A stretch of DNA of 64,000 nucleotides, taken from contig NZ_KQ948929.1 in NCBI RefSeq assembly GCF_001514235.1, positions 14,208-78,207 of the forward strand, in the 5' to 3' direction. Shown here one piece after another: positions 24,937 through 33,348 of the stretch. Position 1 is the first letter of the stretch; the number at the start of each line of letters is the position of its first letter. The stretch is from Streptomyces caeruleatus. Its GTDB lineage: Bacteria > Actinomycetota > Actinomycetes > Streptomycetales > Streptomycetaceae. The notes beneath the pieces are model-generated. The model worked only from the letters and a program-made list of their open reading frames with translations. It had not been told where the DNA came from and ran no database searches. The position numbers were made by a program, and so were the translations under genes.

Positions 24937-25848
24937 ATGGGAGCAAGCCCAGAGGCACACGAGTTCGCGGAGTTCCTCGCGAGTGTGAGCGCGAAGTCGT
25001 CGACACCGGGCCTCGACCTGGTTGTCATCCGTGACATCGTCGACTCGAACCACAAGGCGTCGACCGAGCCGGAAGGCGTCACCTACGCCGAAGTGGACGC
25101 GGGCGGCGTCCCCGCCCTGTGGGCCATCCCCGAGGGCGCCGATCCCGAACGCGCGCTGCTGCACTTCCACTTCGGCGGGTCCGTCACCGCCTCCATGCAC
25201 TCCGACCGCAAGGCCGCGGGTCATATCGCGAAGGCGGCCGGCGCCCGCTCGCTGGTCGTGGACTTCCGGCTGGCGCCCGAACACCCCTATCCGGCGCAGC
25301 TCGACGACGCCGAGTCCGCCTACCGGTGGCTGCTCGCGCAGGGCTACGAGCCGCAGAACATCGGCAGCACCGGCCACTCGATCGGCGGCACCCTGGCGGT
25401 GATGCTGCCGCTGCGCCTGCTCGCCAAGGGCGAGGCCACGCCCGGCGCGATCGTCAGCGTCTCCCCCTGGGCCGACCTCACGCTCCAGAACCCGGCAGTG
25501 GACGCCAACGAGTCGAACGACAAGATGCTCAGCCGTGGCACGCTGGAGCTCTTCAGGGGCGCCTGGCTGCAGGACCCCGCCGTGGACTTCACCGACCCGC
25601 AGATCAGCCTCGTGAACGCCGACCTGACCGGCCTGCCGCCCACGCTCGTCTACTACGGTGAGTACGAGGCCCTCGCCGACGACGGCGCCCAGCTCGGCCG
25701 CCGCCTCGCGGACTTCAAGGTCACCACCGAGACCCACGCGATGCCCGAAGGGCAGCATTCGTTCGTCCTGGGCGCCGGACGCGTACCCGAGGTGGACCAG
25801 GCCATCGAACAGATGGGCCAGTGGCTCCGCAACCACCTCGGCGCGTGA
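24937..25848 (+). CDS. Alpha/beta-hydrolase (hormone-sensitive-lipase/acetyl-hydrolase group)
   Basis: A 303-residue esterase. The oxyanion segment is LLHFHFGGSVTASM, a variant of HGGG. The nucleophile elbow is TGHSIGGTLAV (Ser in GHSIG instead of the usual GDSAG), the acid is near YYGEYEALADDG, and the catalytic His is in EGQHSFVLG. Start supported by AAGGAG at 24924-24929. No signal peptide, so cytoplasmic. Probably a short-chain carboxylester hydrolase; natural substrate unknown. Confidence 0.85.
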   Translation: MGASPEAHEFAEFLASVSAKSSTPGLDLVVIRDIVDSNHKASTEPEGVTYAEVDAGGVPALWAIPEGADPERALLHFHFGGSVTASMHSDRKAAGHIAKAAGARSLVVDFRLAPEHPYPAQLDDAESAYRWLLAQGYEPQNIGSTGHSIGGTLAVMLPLRLLAKGEATPGAIVSVSPWADLTLQNPAVDANESNDKMLSRGTLELFRGAWLQDPAVDFTDPQISLVNADLTGLPPTLVYYGEYEALADDGAQLGRRLADFKVTTETHAMPEGQHSFVLGAGRVPEVDQAIEQMGQWLRNHLGA

Positions 25849-26034
25849 GCGAAAGCCGCGCCTGACGCCGGGTCTGCCCGCTCGTCCGCCGCGCCACCGC
25901 GATGCCGGTGACCGGTCCTCCGGTCAGCGGCATCCTGCTCGACCACGCCGACCGGCATACGGCATACGGCACGTGTGTCCGACACCGTTCCGCACGCAAC
26001 CACACCACCTCCCGATGCCACAAAGGAGCGCTCG

Positions 26035-27180
26035 ATGGGAACGTACGAGGATGTCTTCCGTGCCAGTACCGAGGACCCGGAGCGCTTCTGGCTGCAGGCG
26101 GCGGAAAGCATCGACTGGGATGTCGCTCCGCACCGCGCCTCGACTCCTCGGGCACGCCCTTCTACCGCCGACTCCCCCACGGACAGCTCAACGTCTGCTT
26201 CAACGCACTCGGCCGGCACGTCGAGGCCGGCCGGGGTGACCAGCCCGCACCCGTCCACGTGGGCCCGGGCGAGACCATGTTCACCCTCCCCCACCGCCTT
26301 CCGAGCCATCCGCAAGGAGGACCCGAAGGGAACGCTCACCGCCGACTACGATCTGACCGGCCTACGACACCTCTTCCTCGCCGGCGAGCGCCTCGCCCCC
26401 GAGACCTACCACTGGGCGAGCGCGCTGCTGGGCATCCCGGTGATCGACCACTGCTGGCAGACCGAGACCGGCTGGCCCATCGTCGCCAACCCGGTCGGCA
26501 TCGAGAGCGCTCCCCTCAAACCCGGCTCCTCCACCCGTCCGCTCCCGGGCTGGGATGTTCCTGCCCTCGACCCCTCGGGCGAGCCCGTACCCGCGGACGT
26601 CGACGGCGCCATCATGGTGAAGCTCCCCCTACCGCCCGCCGCATCGCCCGCCCTCTGGAACGACGACGACCGCTACGTCGCCTCCTGCCTCTCCGCCTAC
26701 GACGGCTACTACCTCACCAGTGACAGCGGCCACACCGACGACGCCGGCTACATCTTCGTCATGGGCCGCACCGACGACGCAATCAACGTCGCCGGACACC
26801 GACTGTCCACCGGCAGCATGGAGGAGGCCCGGCCGCCCTTCCCGACGTCGCCGAATGCGCCGTCTTCGGCGTGGCCGACGAACTGGGAGGCCAGATCCCG
26901 CGCGGCTTCGTCGTCCTGAAAGCCGGCATCAGCCGCGACGCGACCGAGGTCGAGGCCGAACTCGTCCAGCTCGTACGCGAGCACATCGGCGCCGTCGCCC
27001 CCTCAAAGACGTCACGATCGTGGCAGCCCTGCCCCAGCCCCCCTCCGGAGCGAACCTCCGCAAACGATGCGCGGCATCGCCGACGGCCACGACGAACCCA
27101 CCCCCTCCACCGTCGACGAACCCGACGTCATCGAAACCTGCGCCCGGTTCTCCGCCGCGCCGGACACACGCCGGGCAAGG
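26035..27180 (+). pseudogene. Decayed propionyl/acetyl-CoA synthetase (paralogue of the intact gene at 53225-55114)
   Basis: Begins MGTYEDVFRASTEDPERFW, nearly identical to the intact synthetase, then breaks frame after about 36 codons (PFYRRLPHGQLNVCFNAL continues in another frame). A large internal piece is missing between HVEAGRG and the TAFRAIRKEDP region, leaving only GPGETMFT from the middle, so the AMP-binding core is gone. The C-terminal part (YHWASALLGIPVIDH to TDDAINVAGHRLSTGSMEEA) is readable. Further frameshifts follow before the final KDVTIVAALPQ-like tail. At least three frame changes plus a deletion make it non-functional. Confidence 0.85.
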
Positions 27181-27374
27181 CTGTCCCAGGACATGAAGAA
27201 CCACGGGGAGCACGTTCCACACCGACGGACGCCGGCGCCGATCACTTCGCAGGCGGTGGACAGTCCTGCGACCCTCCGACGGACCGGCCAGGCGGCCTCG
27301 GAGGGCTGTCCGGACCCGGCGCCCGACGCAGGGCGGACACACACCTGTCCGGAAGGCTCGGAGCCGGCTCGCCC

Positions 27375-27464
27375 ACCGGGGGCGCCGAAGACGTGGCGCA
27401 CGCCGACCGCGGCGATACGGTCCAGCAGATATCCGCTGACGGTGGACAGGGGTTCCTGACTCAT
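27375..27464 (-). pseudogene. N-terminal stub of a TPP-dependent 2-keto-acid decarboxylase
   Basis: Thirty codons beginning MSQEPLSTVSGYLLDRIAAV then VRHVFGAPG, the conserved start of pyruvate/indolepyruvate decarboxylases. After APG the frame shows no further similarity. It lies 24 bp downstream of the DUF2000 gene on the same strand, so it was probably its operon partner before a deletion joined it to the synthetase pseudogene. Confidence 0.6.
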
Positions 27465-27488
27465 GAGGTCCTTGCCTTCTGGAAGCGT

Positions 27489-27866
27489 TCAGCCCAGCAG
27501 GGGCAGCTTTCCGACGATCTTGGAAACGCGGTTGCGGGGGCCGACGATGCTGACCGCGCAGTAGTCCAGCTCGGCGCTGTCGGTGTTCGCCACGGATGCG
27601 GCGTAGTCGGTGTAGACGAGGGTGTGCTGGGCGCTGGCGGGCATGTCGGCGACGAAGGTGTCGGCGTACGAGGCCGCTTTCTCGCGAATGGCACGCAACA
27701 CGGCCGGATCGGCGGCGAGTACAGAGCAGCCCACCCAGGGCAGTGCCGGGTGGACGGACCCCGTCGCGTCGGAGATGTCCGCCCCGAGCAGGCCGGGAAC
27801 TCGGGCCACGGTCGGAGCCGCAGCGCAGACCGCGGCGTTTGCGGCGCGGCCCGGGGCTCTTTTCAT
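27489..27866 (-). CDS. DUF2000-family protein
   Basis: About 125 residues. The sequence PGRAANAAVCAA, then VHPALPWVGCSVLAAD, AIREKAASYADTFVADMP and the ending AVSIVGPRNRVSKIVGKLPLL match DUF2000 (a small peptidyl-tRNA-hydrolase-like fold of unknown function). The only good start (27866) sits opposite the Lrp start codon, so the divergent genes share no intergenic space. The family's role is unknown; next to Lrp and a keto-acid decarboxylase stub it may belong to amino-acid metabolism. Confidence 0.7.
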   Translation of the reverse strand: MKRAPGRAANAAVCAAAPTVARVPGLLGADISDATGSVHPALPWVGCSVLAADPAVLRAIREKAASYADTFVADMPASAQHTLVYTDYAASVANTDSAELDYCAVSIVGPRNRVSKIVGKLPLLG

Positions 27867-28353
27867 GGCCATGGACGAACTTGATACGGCGATTTTGCGG
27901 GAATTGCAGTCGGATGCACGGAAGACCAACCGGGAGGTAGCCGCAGCAGTCGGCGTGTCCCCGACGACGGCGCTCGACCGTACGCGGGCTCTGCGCCGAC
28001 GGGGAATCATCCGTGGCGCGATCCTCGACGTGGACCTCACCGCGATCGGGCGCCCCGTTCAGGCACTCATCGCCGTGCGCGTCCGACCACCGTCCCGCCC
28101 GGTGATCGAGAGTTTCCGCAACTGGGCCATGGGCCTGCCGGACATTCTCGGCGTCTTCGTCACCACCGGCACCGAGGACTTCGTCCTGCACGTCGCCGTT
28201 CCTGACAACACCAGTCTTTACGCCTTCGTCATCGACCGCCTCACCGAACGTCCGGAGGTCGCCGATGTGCGCACCTCGATCGTCTACGAGTACCTCACCA
28301 ACAACCGCATCACCCCAGCGCACGGCACCGGCTCTTCGTCAGAGAATGTCTGA
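27865..28353 (+). CDS. Lrp/AsnC-family regulator
   Basis: About 162 residues. The N-terminal helix-turn-helix spans residues 3-55 (MDELDTAILRELQSDARKTN, then REVAAAVGVSPTTALDRTRALRRRGII) and is followed by a RAM/AsnC effector domain (about 70-150, with LPDILGVFVTTGTEDFVLHVAV). A second ATG at 27871 is equally possible; no Shine-Dalgarno is visible for either, so translation may be leaderless. Divergent from DUF2000 with start codons overlapping on opposite strands. Likely senses an amino acid. Confidence 0.85.
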   Translation: MAMDELDTAILRELQSDARKTNREVAAAVGVSPTTALDRTRALRRRGIIRGAILDVDLTAIGRPVQALIAVRVRPPSRPVIESFRNWAMGLPDILGVFVTTGTEDFVLHVAVPDNTSLYAFVIDRLTERPEVADVRTSIVYEYLTNNRITPAHGTGSSSENV

Positions 28354-28454
28354 CGAACGGCGTCTCCAGCGGACGCAGGCATCGGCGGCGGCACGGCAAC
28401 GACGAGGCCGCCAACCGCCCTGCATACACGGCCATGTTCAACACCGTGAGCCGA

Positions 28455-28640
28455 CGTTCCGACGATCCACGGCGCCAACGGCTACCTGGTGCACCAGTTC
28501 CTGGCCACCAACACCAACCAGCGCACCGACCGGCACGGCGGCTCCACCGGACAACCACATCCGCTTCGCCGTGGACGTCGCCACCGCCGTGGCCGACGAG
28601 ATCGGAGCGGTCCGCACCGGCATCCGGATCTCTCCCCCCA
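28455..28640 (+). pseudogene. Fragment of an old-yellow-enzyme family flavin oxidoreductase
   Basis: In one frame IHGANGYLVHQFLATNTNQR then TDRHGG, in a second frame DNHIRFAVDVATAVADEIGA then RTGIRISP. This is the central signature of OYE proteins (HGAxGYLxxQFLSPxxNxRxDxYGG). Only about 60 codons remain, and a frameshift lies between the two blocks. Confidence 0.65.
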
Positions 28641-28689
28641 GTTACCGTTTCGTGGCTCCGCAATGGGGCCTCCGGCCTTCCGGTCCGGC

Positions 28690-28990
28690 ATGACTCCCCC
28701 TCCTGTTGTTGATGATCCGGGGGGGGTGGTGTCACCGGGTCCGAAGACATTGGCGGACCGCTGGTGAGGGGCTTGAGCACTGGTTTCACCCGAGCCGGAA
28801 GAGCTCTCCGTAACGTGGTTGTGGCAGCTCGGTGCCCTGGCAAGGCCGGACGAAAGCGTGATGGAGGGGCCTGCACGTGATCGATACCGGCGGCATCGAC
28901 GTCTTCCTCGGCCTGGACGTCGGCAAGGGCGAACACCACGCCACCGCCGTCACCCCGGCCGGGAAGAAGGCCTTCGACAGGCGCCTGCCC
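28690..28990 (+). mobile_element. Remnant of an IS110-family insertion sequence
   Basis: From GTG 28877 the translation VIDTGGIDVFLGLDVGKGEH then HATAVTPAGKKAFDRRLP is the conserved start of IS110/IS116 transposases (RuvC-like D in LGLDVGK). Similarity stops after about 37 codons. The ~185 bp upstream, with a run of eight G near 28721, would be the IS left end. No right end is visible in the window. It marks a rearrangement point beside the pseudogene cluster. Confidence 0.6.
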
Positions 28991-29119
28991 CATCCTCACC
29001 CACGAGCAGGCGGCACCACCTTGACGAGAGCGATAGGGCCCCCGGCCCGGTCCACATCGACGGCAGACGAGCAGGGACCCAGACGAACTTGCGCGACACA
29101 GCTCCTGACGCCCCATCGA

Positions 29120-29235
29120 GGGAAGCGCTTCGACGCGCAACTTTTCGAAACTCGATGCGGATTCCATGCGGGATCAGCCCGTTCTCTCGGCGTCAGGTTG
29201 CGCTAGGCTCCCGCAGCGTGTCGAAGCGCTTCGAC
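29120..29235 (+). promoter_or_regulatory. Palindromic operators upstream of the GH5 gene
   Basis: GTCGAAGCGCTTCGAC (29220-29235) is a perfect 16-bp palindrome. GGGAAGCGCTTCGAC (29120-29134) shares its right half and centre. GCGCTT-centred palindromes of this kind are typical LacI-family sites in front of Streptomyces glycosidase genes; the cognate regulator is not obvious here. Confidence 0.6.
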
Positions 29236-29290
29236 GATGGGCGTCGTCGACATGGGGGGGCAGGGCCTTTTCGACTCAATGGAGAGTTAT

Positions 29291-31009
29291 ATGCCGAGTT
29301 CAGCCGGTTTCACTCGCCGTCAGGTCATGACGACCTCCGCGGCCCTCGCCGTCACGGCGTTGTCCGTCCCGACGGCCGCCCAGGCCGCTGCCCGGTCCAC
29401 TGGTTCCGCCGCGTCGGCGTCCGCGATGGATGTGGTCGCGGACATGCAGCCCGGCTGGAATCTGGGCAACAGCTTCGAGGCCATCGGCGCCGACGAGACG
29501 GCGTGGGGCAACCCGCGGGTGACCCGGGCGTTCTTCCGCAGGCTGAAGGCGCAGGGTTTCAAAAGCATCCGGATCCCGGTGACCTGGGGCCAGCACGAGG
29601 GCCCGGCTCCGACCTACACCCTCGACCCGGTGTTCCTGGCCAGGCTCAAGCAGGTGGTCGAGTGGGCCCTGGCCGATGGCTTTTACGTTCTGATCAACAT
29701 GCACGGCGACGCCTGGCAGTGGATGCCGAACCTGCCGACCCAGCATGACGCGGTCCTGGCCCAGTACACGGCCACCTGGCAGCAGATCGCCGCCGCCTTC
29801 CGGGACGAGCCGCGCCGACTTCTCTTCGAGAGCGTCAACGAGCCCTTCTTCAACGGCAGTTCCGGCGACGAGCAGAACGCCGTTCTGATGAACGAGCTCA
29901 ACACGACCTTCCACTCCGTCGTGCGCGCGACCGGCGGAAACAATGCCGACCGGCTGCTTGTCATGCCGACCCTGGGGGACACCCCGGACCAGGCCAAGAT
30001 CGACACCCTGCTCGCCACCTTCGCCGCGCTCGACGACCCGAACCTGGTGGCCTCGATCCACTACTACAGCTTCTGGCCCTTCAGCGTGAACCTCGCCGGC
30101 TACACGACCTTCAACGCGACCACCCAGCAGGACCTGACCGACACGTTCGACCTGCTGCACAGGTCTTTCGTGGCCAAGGGGATCCCGGTCGTCGTCGGTG
30201 AGTACGGGCTGCTCGGCTGGGACTCCGGCCCCGGCACGGTCGAACAGGGTGAGACGCTCAAGTATCTCGAGTATCTCGGCTACTACGCGCGCCACCGGGG
30301 CCTGACCACGATGCTGTGGGACAACGGCAGCCGCTTCAACCGCCGCACCATGCAATGGAACGACCCGAGCCTCTACGCGCAGATACGTTCGAGCTGGAGC
30401 GAGCGCTCCGGCACCGCGTCCGCCGATCAGCTCTTCGTGCCCAAGGGCAAGACCCCGACGGACGCGACGATCACGCTGAACCTCAACGGCACCGGACTCA
30501 AGGGGATCGATGTCGGCAGCCGCTCCCTGGTGCGGGGCGTGGACTACACCGTCAGCGGCAGCACGCTGACGATCGCGGCGGCCACGCTCGGCCGGCTGAC
30601 CGCGTCGCAGGAGCACGGGACCAACGCCGTCCTGTCCCTCCGGTTCACGCAGGGAATTCCCTGGGCCGTCAACGTCATCACCTATGACAAGCCGGTACTG
30701 ACGAGCGCGACCGGCACGACGGCCTCGCTGGTGATACCCACCGCGTTCAACGGCGACAAGCTGGCGACCATGGAAGCCGTCTACGCCGACGGCACCGCCG
30801 CCGGTCCGCAGTCCTGGACGACGTACAAGCAGTTCAACGTTGCCTTCACACTCGACTACACCGCGGGCACGATCACCTTGCCGACCGCGTTCTTCGACGA
30901 GGTCACCGACGGCTCCGCCGTGACCCTCACCTTCCACTTCTGGAGCGGGGCGATCTTGACGTACACGCTGACCAGGTCCGGCACCGCGGTCACCGGCACC
31001 TCAGCCTGA
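29291..31009 (+). CDS. Secreted GH5 endoglucanase with X2 and CBM46 domains
   Basis: A 572-residue exported glycoside hydrolase. The N-terminus has a Tat-like signal (FTRRQVMTTSAALAV, cleavage near AQA-AA). The GH5 barrel spans about 45-365, starting MQPGWNLGNSFEA; Glu184 in SVNEPF is the acid/base and Glu304 in VVGEYG is the nucleophile. It is followed by an Ig-like X2 module (about 385-480, ATITLNLNG to NVITYDKP) and a CBM46-like module (about 480-572). This GH5-X2-CBM46 order is known from endoglucanases acting on beta-1,3/1,4-glucan, xyloglucan or cellulose. Start supported by GGAG at 29281-29284. Confidence 0.9.
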   Translation: MPSSAGFTRRQVMTTSAALAVTALSVPTAAQAAARSTGSAASASAMDVVADMQPGWNLGNSFEAIGADETAWGNPRVTRAFFRRLKAQGFKSIRIPVTWGQHEGPAPTYTLDPVFLARLKQVVEWALADGFYVLINMHGDAWQWMPNLPTQHDAVLAQYTATWQQIAAAFRDEPRRLLFESVNEPFFNGSSGDEQNAVLMNELNTTFHSVVRATGGNNADRLLVMPTLGDTPDQAKIDTLLATFAALDDPNLVASIHYYSFWPFSVNLAGYTTFNATTQQDLTDTFDLLHRSFVAKGIPVVVGEYGLLGWDSGPGTVEQGETLKYLEYLGYYARHRGLTTMLWDNGSRFNRRTMQWNDPSLYAQIRSSWSERSGTASADQLFVPKGKTPTDATITLNLNGTGLKGIDVGSRSLVRGVDYTVSGSTLTIAAATLGRLTASQEHGTNAVLSLRFTQGIPWAVNVITYDKPVLTSATGTTASLVIPTAFNGDKLATMEAVYADGTAAGPQSWTTYKQFNVAFTLDYTAGTITLPTAFFDEVTDGSAVTLTFHFWSGAILTYTLTRSGTAVTGTSA

Positions 31010-31089
31010 AAGCGGGTCCATCAGTACGGTCCTCGAAATCCGGGACGGCCGACGAAGACGCGGCATGCGCTGAACCGTCCCCCGGATCC

Positions 31090-31110
31090 GCGCCCCGCCC
31101 ACCGGGGCGC
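31090..31110. terminator. Short stem-loop between convergent GH5 and galactonate dehydratase genes
   Basis: GCGCCCC (31090-31096) pairs with GGGGCGC (31104-31110) around a 7-nt loop. A modest candidate for a shared terminator. Confidence 0.4.
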
Positions 31111-31182
31111 AGAAGTCGCGCAGGTTCTCCGGGCGTGGGCGCGGGCGAGGTTCGTCGGGCCGGCTGGTGGTACTGGGTGCGG

Positions 31183-32328
31183 CTACCAGGCGGCCAGTGA
31201 GCCGTCGGTGTTGCGCCAGACGGGATTGCGCCAGCGGTGGCCGCGTTCGGCGGCGGCGCGGACCGCGTCCTCGTCGATGGTGATGCCGAGACCGGGTGCT
31301 GTCGGGCGGTCGATGTAGCCGTCGCGGAACGTGAAGGGCGTGGTGTCGGCGAGGTAGTCCAGCAGGCCGCTGCTGTCGCCGTAGCCGATGCCCAGTGCCT
31401 GTTCCTGGATGAGGAAGTTGGGGATGGCGAAGTCGAGTTGGAGGCTGGCGGCGAGGGCGATCGGGCCGAGCGGGCAGTGCGGTGCCACCAGGACGTCGTA
31501 CGTTTCCGCCATCGCGGCGATGCGACGGGTCTCGGAGATGCCGCCGGCGTGGCTGATGTCGGGCTGGGCCACGGCGATGCCGTCGGAGAGCACCGAGCGG
31601 AAGTCCCAGCGGGAGTAGAGCCGTTCGCCGGTGGCGATGGGGATGGAGGTGGAGCGCGCCACGGCGCCGAGATCCTGGGAGAACTCCGGTAGTACGGGCT
31701 CTTCGACGAAGAGCGGCAGGAGCGGCTCCAGGAAGGGCAGGACGCGGCGGGACATCGCCCCGCTGAACCGGCCGTGGAAGTCCAGCGCCAGGTCACGGTC
31801 CGGCCCGATGGCCTCGCGGACCGCGGTCACGCCGGCCACGATGGCGTCGATCGCGGCGGGCGTGGCGAGGGGCTCCAGCTGGCCGCAGGGGTTGAGCTTG
31901 ACCGCGGTCATGCCCTTGGCGACCTGCGCGGCGGCCGACTCGGCCAGTTCCTCGGGGGTTTCGCCGCCGACCCAGCCGTAGACACGCACCCGGTCGCGGA
32001 CGTGGCCGCCGAGCAGCTGGTGGACCGGGACGCCGTGGGTCTTGCCCGCGATGTCCCACAGCGCCTGGTCGATTCCGGCCAGGGCGCTGCTGAGGACGAC
32101 TCCGCCACGGTAGAAGCCGCTCTTGGCGAGCACCTGCCAGTGCTCCTCGATGCGGGCCGGATCCTGGCCGAGGAGGTAGTCGAACATCTCCTCGACGCAG
32201 CGTGCGACGGTGTGGGCCTTGCCCTCGACTATGGGCTCCCCCCAGCCGGAGATGCCCTCGTCGGTGTCGACGCGGAGGAAGAGCCAGCGCGGTTCGACGA
32301 GGAAGAGCTCGTATCCAGTGATCTTCAT
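31183..32328 (-). CDS. dgoD: D-galactonate dehydratase (enolase superfamily)
   Basis: A 381-residue mandelate racemase/muconate lactonizing family enzyme of the DgoD type. The capping domain starts MKITGYELFLVEPRWLFLRV. The barrel has metal ligands in ALDFHGRF, FVEEPVLPE and IATGERLYSRWDF; the catalytic His is in PHCPLGPIALAASLQLD and the dehydratase C-terminus is ALGIGYGD. Converts D-galactonate to 2-keto-3-deoxygalactonate. It lies 255 bp downstream of an SDR gene on the same strand (that gap shows no gene), with the kinase and aldolase for the next steps 6-7 kb away. Confidence 0.9.
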   Translation of the reverse strand: MKITGYELFLVEPRWLFLRVDTDEGISGWGEPIVEGKAHTVARCVEEMFDYLLGQDPARIEEHWQVLAKSGFYRGGVVLSSALAGIDQALWDIAGKTHGVPVHQLLGGHVRDRVRVYGWVGGETPEELAESAAAQVAKGMTAVKLNPCGQLEPLATPAAIDAIVAGVTAVREAIGPDRDLALDFHGRFSGAMSRRVLPFLEPLLPLFVEEPVLPEFSQDLGAVARSTSIPIATGERLYSRWDFRSVLSDGIAVAQPDISHAGGISETRRIAAMAETYDVLVAPHCPLGPIALAASLQLDFAIPNFLIQEQALGIGYGDSSGLLDYLADTTPFTFRDGYIDRPTAPGLGITIDEDAVRAAAERGHRWRNPVWRNTDGSLAAW

Positions 32329-32583
32329 GGGAGGGACCTCCGGGTCCGGTGCGGTGTACGGCCTGATGCGGGGCCGGGGCTCGGTGAGGGGTGAGTCGGT
32401 CGTGAGCGGAGTGAGCCAGAGGGGCGTTGCCCGCCTGGTGGCGCGGGAGAGGCGTCGGAAGGGGGGTGGAGGGCCGTTGCGGGCGGGCCGGGGTGGAGTT
32501 GCGGTGGTGCCGGGGCACTCCCGCAGCGGGCAGGACGGGTCTTCGCCCGGAACGCTTCGCGCGGAACGGGTACGGACGGTGGC

Positions 32584-33348
32584 CTACTCCTGGGAGCTGA
32601 TGCTGCGGCCTCCGTCCACGAGCAGGTTCTGGCCGGTGACGAAAGCGGCGTCCTCGGAGGCGAGGAAGGCCACGGCGGCGGCGATGTCCTCGGGGACTCC
32701 GAGCCTGCCGGCGGGGGTGCGCGCGGCGGTCTGCGCCTTGTACTCGTCGGGCGCCTCGGCCCACAAGGCGGTGACCACGGCTCCGGGAAGGACGGAGTTG
32801 AACCTGATCTGGCCTGCGTACTCGACGGCCAGCTGGCGTACCAGGGCGTCGATCCCGCCTTTGGCGGCCGCGTACGCGGGGAAGCCCTTGAAGCCGATGA
32901 CCGCGTGCACGGACGAGGTGATCACCACCGCACCGCCGGCCGTTCTCAGCAGGGGCACTGCGGCCCGGACACCGTAGAACACGGAGTCGAGGGAGAGCCT
33001 CAGCTGGTCGTGCCAGCCGGTGTCGTCCAGTTCGTGGGCCGCCGCGGGCAGGTTCCGGCCGGCGTTGAGATGGAGCACGTCCAGGCGTCCCGTCCAGGAC
33101 CCGGCCTCGGCGACGGCCGCGGCCCACTCCCCCGGCGAGGTGACATCGAGGCGCCGGTCCCGCGCCCGCCCTCCCCCGGCGCGGACCTCCTCGGCCACGC
33201 GCCGGGCGCCTTCGGCGTCCACGTCGGTGACCATGACGGAGGCGCCCTCCGCCGCCAGCCTGTGGGCGGTGGCCGCCCCGATACCGGAGGCGGCCGCGGT
33301 GAGCAGGGCCGTACGGCCGGTGAAGCGCGCCGGTGCGGCGACGGTCAT
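32584..33348 (-). CDS. SDR sugar dehydrogenase, candidate galactose 1-dehydrogenase
   Basis: A 254-residue classical SDR with catalytic Ser in ITSSVHA and Tyr/Lys in YAAAKGG, ending NLLVDGGRSISSQE. The cofactor motif reads TAAASGIG where the family has TGxxxGIG: the first Gly is Ala. Its start overlaps the lacI stop by 4 nt, so it is coupled to the regulator. In a locus with lactonase, galactonate dehydratase, KDG-type kinase and KDPGal aldolase it is the best candidate for the first oxidation of galactose (or a related sugar). Substrate is inferred from context only. Confidence 0.75.
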   Translation of the reverse strand: MTVAAPARFTGRTALLTAAASGIGAATAHRLAAEGASVMVTDVDAEGARRVAEEVRAGGGRARDRRLDVTSPGEWAAAVAEAGSWTGRLDVLHLNAGRNLPAAAHELDDTGWHDQLRLSLDSVFYGVRAAVPLLRTAGGAVVITSSVHAVIGFKGFPAYAAAKGGIDALVRQLAVEYAGQIRFNSVLPGAVVTALWAEAPDEYKAQTAARTPAGRLGVPEDIAAAVAFLASEDAAFVTGQNLLVDGGRSISSQE

